Source: Candidatus Zixiibacteriota bacterium (lineage in GTDB: Bacteria > Zixibacteria > MSB-5A5 > GN15 > FEB-12). From it: a stretch of DNA of 64,000 bases. The position numbers were made by a program, and so were the translations under genes. Below are positions 17,376-26,382 of the stretch, piece by piece (within the stretch, counting starts at the first letter, position 1; every line of letters begins with the position of its first letter). The stretch covers positions 186,001 to 250,000 of the forward strand of contig JANQPI010000042.1 of the NCBI GenBank assembly GCA_028289585.1. Direction: 5' to 3'. Under the pieces are notes generated by a model, which was given only the letters and a program-made list of their open reading frames with translations, ran no database searches and was not told where the DNA came from.

Positions 17376-20000
17376 CTAGAAGTCAAACCGGAACGACCAG
17401 CGGAAGGTATTCGCCAACGCGACTTCATCGTTCGACGGAATGTAACTCACATCAAGTTTCACAAATTCTACACCAACGCCGGCACCAAAGGCGACCGTTT
17501 TGACGCGACCTTCCTGGTCATAGATATAACCACCACGGAGGGCGAAGAAGTCGGAGTAAGCAAACTCGGCACCAAAGTTCCAGATCACTTCCTCAATCTC
17601 CTGACTGAGGCCGTCATCCAGGCCGACCAGCAGTTTGTTGGCCTCAGCAGTGGCGAGGAAGCGAATATCTTCGGACTGAACCAGATCGTAGGCGACACCA
17701 ATCGCCAGGTTGCGTGGCAGCGGATCCGACTGCTCAGCATCGATGTACGCCATGTCGAAACCGAGATTCGTAATTGCTGACCCAAAGCGGAGACGGTCAC
17801 TAGCCAAGTAGAGCAAGCCGAGATCAATCGCGGCACCCCACGAGGTTCCGCTGCCTCGCTCCACACCGGCACCTTGGTCAGCGAGACGAGAGTGAATGAC
17901 CTTGGCCGAGATACCCGCCTTCAGCTTGTTGGAGAGGGAGGTTCCGAACGATCCGGTAACCGCAATATCGAACGAGCTGAACGTACCCAACGTCTGCCCT
18001 GTTTCACCGGTACGCGTAAACTCACCGTAGTTGATGTAGGCGATGCCACCGGCGAGCGTACCGTTGAGACCCGGGACTGGGTGAGCTATCGCTCCATGAA
18101 CGTAATAGAGATCGTCCGTCAGCTCGGGGAGCCAGTTGACGTACATGAAGGAAAACTCGGTGTTCCCTTCGGCAAAGGCAACGACCCGGTCAGAATTGGC
18201 CCACCAAATTTCGCCGTCGACCGTCGCAACTTCAACGGCATCCCCAGTACCAAGACCGGCCTTGTCAGCAAGTCGATAGCTCCCCGCACGATCCCGAACA
18301 ACCATACCACGCGGAGTGGCAAAATAGGTCATTCCTGTTTGGCGGCCGACCGAGCGAATCGCAAGTCCCGTCGGATTGCGTGGCACCCAAAGCGTAGCAC
18401 CCGAGTCGACCGGTTGATCGACGACGTCGTTGAACGTTCGGATAGCATCAATCGTGAGTTCGGTCGATTCACCGATAATCGCCTCAGCGGAAACAAACTC
18501 GCTAAGCGTATTGTACCCTTCGAACGGAACCGCACGCCACCCGGGGACTGACCATGTGCTGCCATCGAAAACGAGCAGTCCGAGGTCGGTACCGAGATAG
18601 AGCGTGCGATCGGGGCTGACGTGGATTGCATTGATCTCACCTACCAACTCTCCAACCATCGGGACAAAGATGTTCTGACCTGGTGTGAGAGTGATCTCCT
18701 CAAGGGCGGGGACGATCGGGTCGCCGTCGGGGGTATCCGGTGGCTGCACGTTCAACTGACGAAACTTCTCCAGCCACGCCTGCTTCTCGGACTCGGTACC
18801 ATAGATGGCAAAGCGCTGGGCAATACGTTCGGGCGTGTCGTCGAGCTGAACTGTGTACTCGGTCGTGGTGACCCAATCGAGCCCGTTGTGACGGTAGAGC
18901 TCGCCGTCGGCAACGGCAAAGACATTGTCGGAACGATCACCACCGATTGCCTGAATGGTCCCGGTGGGCGCCATATCAATGCGTGTCTCAAATCCGGTCA
19001 CCGACCGACCGAACGCCTTGACAGCGCCGGCATCGGTACCGACGAGCACGGCGAACGGAGCACTGGCGAGTGTCGTGATGTTGTTTGACGGAAGACCGTC
19101 ATCGATCGTCAAGTGCTGCCAGCGCCGACCGTCGTACGTGATAATCCCTTCGGTCGTCCCCACGACAAGATTAGGTCCGGTCGACGCAATAGCGGTGAGC
19201 TCACCGGTAGTCAGCGCACCGTACGGTACAAAGAGCTCCTCCGGAATGAATCGATTCCGAGCTCGTTCGGCAGCAAATGAGATGCGGTCGGCCTCGACCT
19301 CGGCAAGTGAACCATCTTCCAGACCGTCGGCAAGACGATCACGCGTCTCATCAACACGATCCCAGTCGATACGGCACTCCGGCCAGAGGACGACAAGCGA
19401 GTCGAGGTTAGCCGAAAGTTCCGTGCGACGGGAGTAGTCTTCCGGGACCACAGCAAGAATCGAGTCGCGAAGGCTCTCGATCCACTCCAAGTTGTAACGG
19501 CTATTGCGTTCGGCAACCGCTGTTACCGCAGACTCGACCTCGGCATCATTGGTCAGATTGAAATAGGTGCTGACAATCCGGCGCACGGTTTCGTCAGACT
19601 TGGTCGCAAAGACTTCACCATCAGACCACGACTTGTAGTTGTAGCGGACCAGACCAACCGGCGTCAATGCCCAGAGATCGAAACTGTCAAAGCTGCTTCC
19701 CCCCTTAACGCGTAACGGTGCAACACCCCGGAGCGGTCGATACCGTTCAGGAACGCGATCCGAGACGAGGGTTTGCGCCAGCGGCGGGAGGGCCAGGCCA
19801 GCCGGATTCCAGTGTACCGCGGTGGCATCCTCGGCGACAGCAACATACGCCTCTCCCATCGCGGCGGCGCGAGCGCCGGGAGCGATACGGAGGAAGAGCA
19901 CGGCGGCATTGGAGATATCCGCTCGGGCCGGGGTGACGGCAATAAATTCGCCGACAGCCATCAACGCCAGCAGAAGGGAAATACGAATCAGCAGTTTCAC
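17376..20000 (-). CDS. PorV/PorQ-family outer-membrane barrel with a large inserted propeller domain
   Basis: The 874-residue protein begins with a signal peptide and the PorV signature region (FLRIAPGARAAAMGEAYVA then AVHWNPAGLA, residues 36-71). The rest of the barrel resumes at FSFMYVNWLPEL (about 617) and ends with phenylalanine. Between about 75 and 612 lies an insertion of more than 500 residues with propeller-type repeats (VVGTTEGIITYDGRRW, LYLGTDLGLLVFDGSTW) and LysM-like segments (EYTVQLDDTPERIAQRF). PorV normally has about 380 residues and shuttles T9SS cargo from the translocon to PorU, encoded directly upstream. The insertion is in frame and uninterrupted, so it is a real domain fusion. 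The family call is strong; the role of the insert is unknown. Confidence 0.85.
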   Translation of the reverse strand: MKLLIRISLLLALMAVGEFIAVTPARADISNAAVLFLRIAPGARAAAMGEAYVAVAEDATAVHWNPAGLALPPLAQTLVSDRVPERYRPLRGVAPLRVKGGSSFDSFDLWALTPVGLVRYNYKSWSDGEVFATKSDETVRRIVSTYFNLTNDAEVESAVTAVAERNSRYNLEWIESLRDSILAVVPEDYSRRTELSANLDSLVVLWPECRIDWDRVDETRDRLADGLEDGSLAEVEADRISFAAERARNRFIPEELFVPYGALTTGELTAIASTGPNLVVGTTEGIITYDGRRWQHLTIDDGLPSNNITTLASAPFAVLVGTDAGAVKAFGRSVTGFETRIDMAPTGTIQAIGGDRSDNVFAVADGELYRHNGLDWVTTTEYTVQLDDTPERIAQRFAIYGTESEKQAWLEKFRQLNVQPPDTPDGDPIVPALEEITLTPGQNIFVPMVGELVGEINAIHVSPDRTLYLGTDLGLLVFDGSTWSVPGWRAVPFEGYNTLSEFVSAEAIIGESTELTIDAIRTFNDVVDQPVDSGATLWVPRNPTGLAIRSVGRQTGMTYFATPRGMVVRDRAGSYRLADKAGLGTGDAVEVATVDGEIWWANSDRVVAFAEGNTEFSFMYVNWLPELTDDLYYVHGAIAHPVPGLNGTLAGGIAYINYGEFTRTGETGQTLGTFSSFDIAVTGSFGTSLSNKLKAGISAKVIHSRLADQGAGVERGSGTSWGAAIDLGLLYLASDRLRFGSAITNLGFDMAYIDAEQSDPLPRNLAIGVAYDLVQSEDIRFLATAEANKLLVGLDDGLSQEIEEVIWNFGAEFAYSDFFALRGGYIYDQEGRVKTVAFGAGVGVEFVKLDVSYIPSNDEVALANTFRWSFRFDF

Positions 20001-20011
20001 GCGAATGACTC

Positions 20012-23000
20012 CTATTGATTAATCACTACGATTTTGCCAAATGATTCCGTCTCACCCGAAAGACCACCGACCGCCACGGCTTTGAAGAGATAGACGCCGG
20101 TGGCAACGCGGTCACCCGCGAAATCGGTACCATCCCACGCGAGTTCCAAGCGACTATTGGGATAGCGATCAGCCGCAAGATTCGGTGCCGAAAGCGTCCG
20201 GATCTTGCGCCCGGCGACGGTAAAAATGTCGATCGTCATGCGATCGATCGGGGAGGCAAGTTCAAAATGGAAAGTGGTCGCATCGACCATCGGATTCGGG
20301 TACGTAAGCACCTCAGACAACGCATCAGCTCCCGACTCTACCAACGCGAGACGCGTGGTTGCCGTCGATGAATTGTTTGCGTTGTCCCAGGCCTTGACTT
20401 TCACATTCACTTCCCCGGCGGGGAGTGTATCCAATAACAGCGTCGCCTGCCCCACCGTCGCCTGTCCATCATCGTAGACGAACGAGGGTGTCAGATCGAT
20501 CACCCGATCCGGATCGTTGTCAATCTCAACGACCACCTGCTGACCGATTGCTCCGGAAAGGTTGATGCCCGAGGTATCGGCAAGGCGAACAACAAAGGCA
20601 TCGTCGCGTGTAACCCGGTCTCCGGGAGAGAATGATTCCCGTCCTTCGATCGCGAAGCTAATCGCCGGACCGACCGAATCGGTGACCGGCGCGACAGTCG
20701 ATGCGACCGGGATCGAGTCAACCAATCCGGAGGCGTCAACGGTACCGAGATTAGCGTAGGCAACAACACGAGCTCCGGCGGAACCGTAGGCAATGTCGAC
20801 CGGCGTTACGAATGAGAAGGAGAACGTGCCGTTAACGATTGGTGCTGTCCCGCGAAAAAGCGTGGGGCCATTTACATTGTAGGTAACCGACTGAAGACCA
20901 TTGGCCAGCCGATACGTCCGACTCCGGTCCGAGTCGTAAACATCAATCGTCAACTGACCGTTCATCGCCAGGCGTTGACCGTCCAGGTCGACAACCTCAC
21001 CGACAACGGTTTCCCGACCCAGGCCAACGAGCGAATCGGGGGCATCAGTGAAGGTAACACGGTATTCGGGGATGCCGATCCGCAGGAACGGATCGCCGAG
21101 AAGAATATACTGTTCGTCATTCGGAACGCGTTGAAAGCGACCCGTGCGATACTGTCGTTGCAGTTTCGCCGCGTAGAAGATATGGGCGAACGAGAGCGAG
21201 TCGTTCTCGAAGAAGACCTCGTACGCCTTCTTGTTGAATTCAGAGTTGTCGAACGAATAGACCAGTCGCGACGCGGCAACGACACCAATCGCCCCACCAC
21301 CGGGAATTGCCAGCAAGTCTTCGCCCATCGATGATCGCTGCGGATCATCGTAAAATGCAATCGCGCAGGACGCCGCAAAGATCAGCGGCAAGCGATCCCG
21401 ATTGGTCAACCGAGGTATGTCGCCAGCACGATCGAAGACACGCTCATTCGACCAGACATCCGGATTCCCGTGGCCGACATAGTTAACAACGGCAGCGCCG
21501 CTGTTGATTGCCTGCACGATCACGTCATTGACCTCGGGTTTCCGTCGATTCACAAACGGATACTCCCAGAGATAGATCTTTTCCTGTACAATGCGCCGCG
21601 GGATGAAATTCCGAGACAGTTCCTCTGTCTGGGTCGTATGGAACGCTTCGTTCGTAGATGATCCGGCAAACTCATCATCAGCCACCAGGACGACACGATT
21701 GCGCCAGGGTGCGAGGTTCGACGGTGATTCGTACGCAATGACTTTGTCCGTAATGATCTGGACTTCGGAAGACGTTGACACCGGCCACCGGGCGGTCATC
21801 ATATCGAACCCAACCCCCGGGACGTAGGTCGCCGTGTCGCCCAGCAGTGAACCAACTGGACCAAAATACACATAGTTGTCGTCAGAGAATGAAGCCGAGA
21901 TCGCGGCGCGCCCCGGTCGGATGTAGGCCGGGACGATATTCGGTTCCCCGGTACCGAGACGATCGGTGAAATCGTAGTTGGCGTCACCGACGAAGAGAAC
22001 CGCCGCCGGCCGTGGGGCGGGGAATGTCTCAAACGCAAACTTCAGATAGTCGCGAATACCCGTTGGATCCGGGCTACCATAGCCAAAATTACTCGTGATA
22101 TCGGTGACCGTAACGAGGTGCGTCGAAACACCCTGAGTCGATCGGTAGTCTCGATACCGCTGCATTGCCGGAGCCAGTTGTTCCGACGTCACGATAATCA
22201 AGTCGGCCTGGGGTACGGATGAACGTAAATCGGTAACGGTGTTGGTGACGATCGCTCCGACTGGAACGGCGGCCGCAGCTGTTGTTGCAAAAACGCGATT
22301 GGGACCGATTGCGACAAGATCGAGTCCGGCGCGCACCTGCCCTCCGCTCCGGGTGTATCCGGTAAGTCGAACCGGAGCCGCTGGGTCATCGACGCGGAAG
22401 AGCCACGGTTCGCTGCTGAAGAGGTCGGTAATGACAACCTCAGCCCGTCCGGCCGCCACCCCAATAACCAGATCGAGTTTATCTCCCTCCGGACGGAGTT
22501 GCCGCTCGTAGGCAAATTCGGCGTGATCGAAGTAAGGGGGAATCGAGGTCCGCTGCCGACCAAAACTCAAGTCGAAGCGATTGGCACCATCAATCAAAGC
22601 AGTCGTGGAAAACGAACAGTTGAATCGATTACAAATCTTACCCTGGCCCGCCGAACCGTTGATCACTAAATCCATGAAAGCGACCGGTCCACAGCAGTTA
22701 TTCGTCTTTCCGATCAGAAGCATGTCAACTGTGACACCCGGAACGATACCCGGAGTAGGCACAAAGACAGTGAGGCTGGCTTCATTCGTCCAGTGCCACG
22801 CGAAGTAGTCCTCGATGTGGCCGTTGATATCCTCAGATATCAGATTGTCCTGCTCAACGCGCACCCAATCGTCGAACGATGTAATCGTCGTATCCGCCGA
22901 GCCGGGAGCTGCAGCAATCGACGCCATCCGCTGACTGGGGCCGGGAAGAGCCGTCGACACCGTCAGCCAGTAAATCGATTCGTCGGTGTAGATGTTATTC

Positions 23001-23926
23001 TCGTACTGAGGTACCGTATCCGGTCGAAAGAGCCATCGATCGGGAAGTTCGCCAATGAAATAGGCAATATCCGACAGGTCGAACGAGCCGTCTCCACCAT
23101 CCTGGAGGAACAGCGGAACCTCGCGAAAGTCGGGCCGCAACTGAGCAGCATCGGTCGGAATGATGCGATTGTCACCGGCGAACAGGCGAATCCTATCCGA
23201 CGGTATCGGCACCGAGGTCAATCCCGAGGCGGCCAGCTCCGCCCCGGTGAAGCGATAGAGATCGAGTTCATCTCCGCCAAGGTTGGCTGAGAGCCGTAAC
23301 TCAGCCCATGCCGAGGTGAGTGTAAAGGGATGCTCCGGTGTTGTCGCGAGAGCGGTTGCGGAGCGTGCGGGAAACGAGCGCGGCCAGCGCGAGAAGTCTT
23401 CGTAGTTCACAACGGAGGCGGCGAAGATCGGATCGAAGTGGGGATCGGCTGACGGTCGGTCAGTGACCGAACGGTCAGGACCATCAAAACGAATCGTGAT
23501 ATCGAGATGGGAGAGTAAGGTTCCGTTGCGAAGAGGTGCGATCGCCAGGGTAACGAGGCGTGCACCCCGCTGCGTCCAGACAGTCGAGAGCGATGCTATT
23601 GGCAGATCGACGAGATTGGTCAGGGTAAGGTCGGTTGGCCTTGATTCAATGACGCGGAGATCGGCAAGTCGAGGCTGCTTGTTCGGAGGAACACCAATGA
23701 CGAAAGATGTCGTCGCGGCTACGGACGTGTCGTCGACGGTGGAGACGACTACATCGTTCCGCGCATCAGCGATGGTGACACTGAGTCGCAGTCGATTAGA
23801 CGATGACTCAACGACATCAACCGACGCCGACAGAGAGCCGCCAAGAATCACGCAAACGAGAGCTGTAGTGAAAAAGTTCTTCAACGTATATCGTCGGTTA
23901 TCCAGTGCCTCAGGCACCAGTACCAT
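20012..23926 (-). CDS. porU: PorU-like T9SS sortase (peptidase family C25, gingipain-like)
   Basis: A 1304-residue secreted protein with a hydrophobic signal near residues 17-34, a beta-rich N-terminal region, and a C25 caspase-like domain (about 570-950). Catalytic His is H819 in NYVGHGNPD and catalytic Cys is C854 in AASCAIAFYDDP, followed by the PorU-like stretch GGGAIGVVAASRLVYS. The C-terminus is a T9SS-type domain starting at LTYPNPMVDATTF with a FlgD-like fold. PorU removes the sorting domain of T9SS cargo and attaches it at the surface together with PorV, the next gene 11 bases downstream. ATG 23926 is used; a TTG at 23884 begins nearer to the hydrophobic core but lacks a Shine-Dalgarno. 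Confidence 0.88.
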   Translation of the reverse strand: MVLVPEALDNRRYTLKNFFTTALVCVILGGSLSASVDVVESSSNRLRLSVTIADARNDVVVSTVDDTSVAATTSFVIGVPPNKQPRLADLRVIESRPTDLTLTNLVDLPIASLSTVWTQRGARLVTLAIAPLRNGTLLSHLDITIRFDGPDRSVTDRPSADPHFDPIFAASVVNYEDFSRWPRSFPARSATALATTPEHPFTLTSAWAELRLSANLGGDELDLYRFTGAELAASGLTSVPIPSDRIRLFAGDNRIIPTDAAQLRPDFREVPLFLQDGGDGSFDLSDIAYFIGELPDRWLFRPDTVPQYENNIYTDESIYWLTVSTALPGPSQRMASIAAAPGSADTTITSFDDWVRVEQDNLISEDINGHIEDYFAWHWTNEASLTVFVPTPGIVPGVTVDMLLIGKTNNCCGPVAFMDLVINGSAGQGKICNRFNCSFSTTALIDGANRFDLSFGRQRTSIPPYFDHAEFAYERQLRPEGDKLDLVIGVAAGRAEVVITDLFSSEPWLFRVDDPAAPVRLTGYTRSGGQVRAGLDLVAIGPNRVFATTAAAAVPVGAIVTNTVTDLRSSVPQADLIIVTSEQLAPAMQRYRDYRSTQGVSTHLVTVTDITSNFGYGSPDPTGIRDYLKFAFETFPAPRPAAVLFVGDANYDFTDRLGTGEPNIVPAYIRPGRAAISASFSDDNYVYFGPVGSLLGDTATYVPGVGFDMMTARWPVSTSSEVQIITDKVIAYESPSNLAPWRNRVVLVADDEFAGSSTNEAFHTTQTEELSRNFIPRRIVQEKIYLWEYPFVNRRKPEVNDVIVQAINSGAAVVNYVGHGNPDVWSNERVFDRAGDIPRLTNRDRLPLIFAASCAIAFYDDPQRSSMGEDLLAIPGGGAIGVVAASRLVYSFDNSEFNKKAYEVFFENDSLSFAHIFYAAKLQRQYRTGRFQRVPNDEQYILLGDPFLRIGIPEYRVTFTDAPDSLVGLGRETVVGEVVDLDGQRLAMNGQLTIDVYDSDRSRTYRLANGLQSVTYNVNGPTLFRGTAPIVNGTFSFSFVTPVDIAYGSAGARVVAYANLGTVDASGLVDSIPVASTVAPVTDSVGPAISFAIEGRESFSPGDRVTRDDAFVVRLADTSGINLSGAIGQQVVVEIDNDPDRVIDLTPSFVYDDGQATVGQATLLLDTLPAGEVNVKVKAWDNANNSSTATTRLALVESGADALSEVLTYPNPMVDATTFHFELASPIDRMTIDIFTVAGRKIRTLSAPNLAADRYPNSRLELAWDGTDFAGDRVATGVYLFKAVAVGGLSGETESFGKIVVINQ

Positions 23927-24054
23927 AGAGGCCGCTCACGGGCGGCCGGTTATCACGGTTTGCAGTCTCTTAGAGAGGCTGCGCCTTACTGTTGTATCGT
24001 CGTTTTAGGCCGTTAACCGTGAATCGATATACGTCTCCTTATCAGATAATATCC
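23927..24054 (-). promoter_or_regulatory. Structured 5' leader of the porU operon
   Basis: The roughly 128-base untranslated leader can fold into a compact three-way arrangement. A closing stem pairs 23954-23960 with 24015-24021 (7 bp, CACGGTT/AACCGTG). A hairpin lies at 23962-23970/23974-23982 (9 pairs with one G-U in the RNA), and a 4-bp stem joins 23983-23986 with 24007-24010. A separate 6-bp hairpin (23930-23935/23942-23947) lies directly before the ATG. No known riboswitch signature was recognised. Confidence 0.4.
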
Positions 24055-24060
24055 GCCGGG

Positions 24061-24089
24061 AGCATAAAAGGTTCCGGCTTCTCTGTCAA
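24061..24089 (-). promoter_or_regulatory. Sigma70-type promoter of the porU operon
   Basis: On the minus strand a perfect TTGACA (24089-24084) is followed after 17 bases by TATGCT (24066-24061). It is the only strong promoter seen upstream of the eight-gene block that runs from porU down to the Omp85 gene. Confidence 0.7.
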
Positions 24090-24254
24090 TCTGACAACTC
24101 TCTAGCTTGTGGCAAGTTACGGGCCAATAACAATCAAAAACGCCAGCAAACATCAGTTATCAGGCTAAGTGGATGACGCCCCTCCCCCCCAGCTCGTGGA
24201 ACCGGAACGTATACATTCCGCTTCGGACAGCTCAATCCTGCAAGCTTGTGCATA
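24090..24254. other. Intergenic stretch between the tryptophanase operon and the porU promoter
   Basis: Together with the leader and promoter this makes a gap of about 330 bases without a gene. It contains a near-palindrome at 24204-24219 (GGAACGTATACATTCC, one mismatched pair) and a run of C residues at 24181-24190. No convincing terminator with a T-tract follows the lipoprotein gene, so some read-through into the porU block is possible. Confidence 0.3.
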
Positions 24255-24854
24255 CTATCGCCGAAATGGAAACGGACCGATCGCCGGAAGATCCGATTCC
24301 AGGTCATCTCGAACACGATCGCGACGCTCCCGTAATCGGAGCAATCGGTCTCGATAGTCAGCAACCGAATTGGGGAGGAAAAATGTCGCGTTATACACGT
24401 CGTAGTAGAGCTGCGCGTAGCCGGTTAAGGCATCAAGATACGGAGGATCAACCTGACGGGCCGCCCGCATCTCGGCGAGTCCGGCCTCCATCACCGCTTC
24501 GTCGGCCCGAAGATTGGCCAGACGTGGCTCAAGCATCTGGTCCACTTCCGACTGGAGATCAAGACCGGTCGGCTCCTGACCCGAAGACGCCATCTGCTCC
24601 CACTGAGCTGCCACCGATTCACCGGTGAGGAGATATGACTCCGTCACGGAGTCAACGTGACGAGTCCAAAAAGCCATTTGACGCTCGGGGGGGAGTCGCA
24701 GTAGCTGCTCCATCCAGCGTGCGCGCCAGGCCGCAGCCTCATCGCGACTTCGGTCCCTCGCTTCGTCACGCGTCTCCGGTCCAGTATCGATCCGTACCCC
24801 GGAGCAGGCGACCAGTGTCGCAACCGCCAGTGCCAACAACAACACCCGTACCAT
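24255..24854 (-). CDS. Lipoprotein of unknown function, coupled to tryptophanase
   Basis: A 199-residue protein with a lipoprotein signal (lipobox LVAC, Cys at about 17) and a charged, almost entirely helical mature part rich in Arg, Glu and Asp, probably coiled coil in places (about 120-190). Its ATG overlaps the tnaA stop as TGATG, so the two are translationally coupled. Nothing in the sequence suggests an enzyme. It was not recognised as a known family. The link to indole or amino-acid metabolism is positional only. Confidence 0.75.
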   Translation of the reverse strand: MVRVLLLALAVATLVACSGVRIDTGPETRDEARDRSRDEAAAWRARWMEQLLRLPPERQMAFWTRHVDSVTESYLLTGESVAAQWEQMASSGQEPTGLDLQSEVDQMLEPRLANLRADEAVMEAGLAEMRAARQVDPPYLDALTGYAQLYYDVYNATFFLPNSVADYRDRLLRLRERRDRVRDDLESDLPAIGPFPFRR

Positions 24855-26251
24855 CAGCGTACCGAGAGCTTTTGCTCCTCAACCGGAAGCAGGTCAGCCG
24901 TGAAGTGCCGGAGGAACTGCGACTGATAGACGATATCGAAGCCACGCAACGAGTCTTTCGTCTGGACGATTCTCTCAGCGACCTCTCCGATGTAGTCGAT
25001 CTGTGAATTGGTGTAGACTCTCCGCGGGAGAGCCATGCGCACCAGCTCCTGGCGAGCGGGAATTGTTGCCCCGGTATCCGGATCAGTCGTACCAAACATC
25101 AGGGTACCGATTTCGACTGCCCGTATCCCCCCCTCGACATAGAACGCAATCGCCAACGCCTGGCCGGGGAATTGTTCAGCTGGTATGTCTGGCAGCAAAC
25201 GACCGGCGTCAACGAACACCGCATGCCCGCCGGGTGGTTCGACCAGCGGCATGCCGGCGGTGCGAAGCACGTTGGCAAAGTAGTCAACCTGGGCGATCCG
25301 GAAGTCGAGGTAATCATAGCTGAGAACCTCGCGAAGGCCCACCGCGAGGATATCGAGATCGCGACCGGCCAGACCTCCATACGTTGGGAATCCCTCGATA
25401 AGTATCTCCAGCTCGGTGAGACGGCGATAGAGTGACTCGTCATTGAGCGTGATAAAACCGCCCATGTTGGCCAGGCCATCCTTCTTCGCCGACATCATCG
25501 CGCCATCGCAGAGCGAAAACATCTCGGCGACGATCGCCGCGATCTCCCAGTCGCCGTATCCGGCCTCGTCTCGCTTGATAAAATAGGCGTTTTCCGCGAA
25601 CCGTGCGCAGTCGTAATAGAGCGGGATACCGTGCTCGCGACAGATCGCCGCGACATCTTTGAGGTTACGCATCGACACCGGCTGTCCGCCGGCCGAATTG
25701 TTGGTAATCGTCATGATTACCATCGGGACCATGTCGCGTCCCTGATCAGCAATCAGCTTTGAGAGCGCATCGACATCCATATCCCCTTTGAATGGGTGCG
25801 CTTCGTCAGAATGTGCCGCGGCACAGGGCAAATCAACCGGGACACCTCCCTTGTGAAGCACATTTCCTCTGGTGGTATCAAAATGGGTGTTGTTGGGGAC
25901 AAACTGACCCGGCTCGAGAAGAATCGAGAACATCAAGTTCTCTGCCACACGTCCTTGATGACAGGGAATGACAAATCGCTTGGCAAAGAGCTCCTTGACC
26001 GTCTCTTCAAAACGTCGAAACGATTCCGCGCCGGCATACGACTCATCGCCGAGCATCAGGGCAGCCCATTGACGGTTCGACATTGCGGATGTCCCGGAGT
26101 CGGTAAGCAGGTCGAGATAGATCGACGCGGCGTCGAGCTTGAACAGATTGTAGTGAGCCCGCTTGATTCGCTCGGCTCGTTCCTCAGGAGCAAGGAGCGT
26201 AATCGGCTCAACGGATTTTATTCGATACGGTTCTGACGGCTGACGAGTCAT
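24854..26251 (-). CDS. tnaA: Tryptophanase (tryptophan indole-lyase)
   Basis: A PLP-dependent beta-eliminating lyase of about 465 residues, full length for the family. The N-terminus (EPYRIKSVEPI, AMSNRQWAALMLGDESYAG) resembles tyrosine phenol-lyase. However, the substrate-site region reads IRAVEIG, as in tryptophanase, where tyrosine phenol-lyase has its phenol-binding arginine, and FDTT also matches tryptophanase. The PLP lysine lies in MSAKKDGLANMGG. The reaction splits tryptophan into indole, pyruvate and ammonia. ATG 26251 has AAAGG about 10 bases upstream; the frame extends to 26296 without a better start. No tnaC-like leader peptide was seen. Asparaginase lies upstream. Confidence 0.88.
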   Translation of the reverse strand: MTRQPSEPYRIKSVEPITLLAPEERAERIKRAHYNLFKLDAASIYLDLLTDSGTSAMSNRQWAALMLGDESYAGAESFRRFEETVKELFAKRFVIPCHQGRVAENLMFSILLEPGQFVPNNTHFDTTRGNVLHKGGVPVDLPCAAAHSDEAHPFKGDMDVDALSKLIADQGRDMVPMVIMTITNNSAGGQPVSMRNLKDVAAICREHGIPLYYDCARFAENAYFIKRDEAGYGDWEIAAIVAEMFSLCDGAMMSAKKDGLANMGGFITLNDESLYRRLTELEILIEGFPTYGGLAGRDLDILAVGLREVLSYDYLDFRIAQVDYFANVLRTAGMPLVEPPGGHAVFVDAGRLLPDIPAEQFPGQALAIAFYVEGGIRAVEIGTLMFGTTDPDTGATIPARQELVRMALPRRVYTNSQIDYIGEVAERIVQTKDSLRGFDIVYQSQFLRHFTADLLPVEEQKLSVR

Positions 26252-26382
26252 GACATACAACCTTTCGATAATCAGGGAACGACAACAATACGACACGGGA
26301 GTCGTGTGCCGTCATCGTTCCTCTTTTACCTTAAGGCGGCAGAATGCCAGGTCAAATATGCGTTTTCGCGGGCGTATCATTA

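Noticed and set aside
23927-24054. A cyclic-di-GMP or purine riboswitch before porU
   Set aside because: The topology is similar to a three-way junction, but the conserved core bases of those classes are absent.
24854-26251. Tyrosine phenol-lyase
   Set aside because: The phenol-binding arginine is replaced; the pocket motif VEIG is that of tryptophanase.
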